Source of the DNA: Flavobacterium sp. J49
Lineage (GTDB): Bacteria > Bacteroidota > Bacteroidia > Flavobacteriales > Flavobacteriaceae
Direction of reading: 5' to 3'
Assembly (NCBI RefSeq): GCF_011742145.1
Contig: NZ_JAAQQU010000105.1
Span: 186,001 to 250,000 of the forward strand
DNA length: 64,000 nt
Positions 63,924-64,000 of this stretch are shown here, piece after piece. The notes beneath the pieces were generated by a model. That model was not told where the DNA came from. It searched no databases and was given only the letters and a program-made list of their open reading frames with translations. The first letter of the stretch is position 1. The number at the start of each line of letters is the position of its first letter. A program made the translations under genes and the position numbers.

Positions 63924-64000
63924 AAATTATATAACAATTAGTCAAAATTGTGCAACGTAATTTTGTTTGAAAAGCACCAAATTTGTTATTACAAAAGCAA

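Overview
The window looks like chromosome from a Flavobacterium-type member of the Bacteroidota. The DNA is AT-rich, start codons rarely have a Shine-Dalgarno sequence, and many genes are preceded by the Bacteroidota -7 element TAnnTTTG. There is also a giant adhesin with a type B C-terminal sorting domain for type IX secretion next to a PorP/SprF-like partner. All calls were made by reading the sequence; no database search was run.

Layout. 0-3.5 kb: a PLP trans-sulfuration enzyme divergent from an Lrp/AsnC regulator, then lpdA. 3.5-8.3 kb (minus strand): a TPR lipoprotein and an arsenic cluster (arsR, a DUF6428-like Cys-tailed protein, an ACR3 pump, a methyltransferase, a low-molecular-weight phosphatase-type arsenate reductase). 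8.4-15.8 kb: housekeeping run tpx, dgkA-like, ftsK, lolA, an LptF/LptG permease, ribB(A) and tRNA-Ser(UGA). 16.4-19.4 kb: a GAF/PAS histidine kinase overlapping a single-domain response regulator. 19.7-28 kb (minus strand): small secreted proteins and a tightly packed cassette of VWA, PP2C phosphatase, Ser/Thr kinase and DUF4407 membrane protein bracketed by two DUF4236 proteins. 28-36.7 kb: porP/sprF-like gene and the ~2500-residue adhesin. 36.8-39.7 kb: a small HTH protein, a NarL/LuxR-like response regulator, a TPR lipoprotein histidine kinase and a 54-residue lipoprotein.

40.8-42.7 kb is dense with an interspersed palindromic repeat that recurs at 15.9, 58.5, 59.5 and 61.6 kb. Its hairpin arms change together between copies, and one copy carries a GIY-YIG nuclease gene in the loop of its conserved hairpin. 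42.7-44.9 kb holds two related XRE-type coiled-coil regulators, a third coiled-coil protein and six 41-bp tandem repeats. 45-56.9 kb is a defence island. A type I restriction-modification system (hsdR, hsdS, hsdM) is interrupted by TcmP plus a DUF5131 protein, a GIY-YIG-like protein and a 1125-residue SMEK-like/NACHT/pentapeptide protein, and is followed by a nuclease-like protein. 57-64 kb holds two RDD paralogues, a secreted YD-like protein, a TPR protein, a cold-shock protein, a YceI protein and a pirin, separated by more repeat copies.

The strongest candidates for something undescribed are the repeat family with its embedded GIY-YIG gene, the compound restriction/NLR-like island, the XRE pair with its iteron-like repeats, and the kinase/phosphatase/VWA cassette with DUF4407 and DUF4236.
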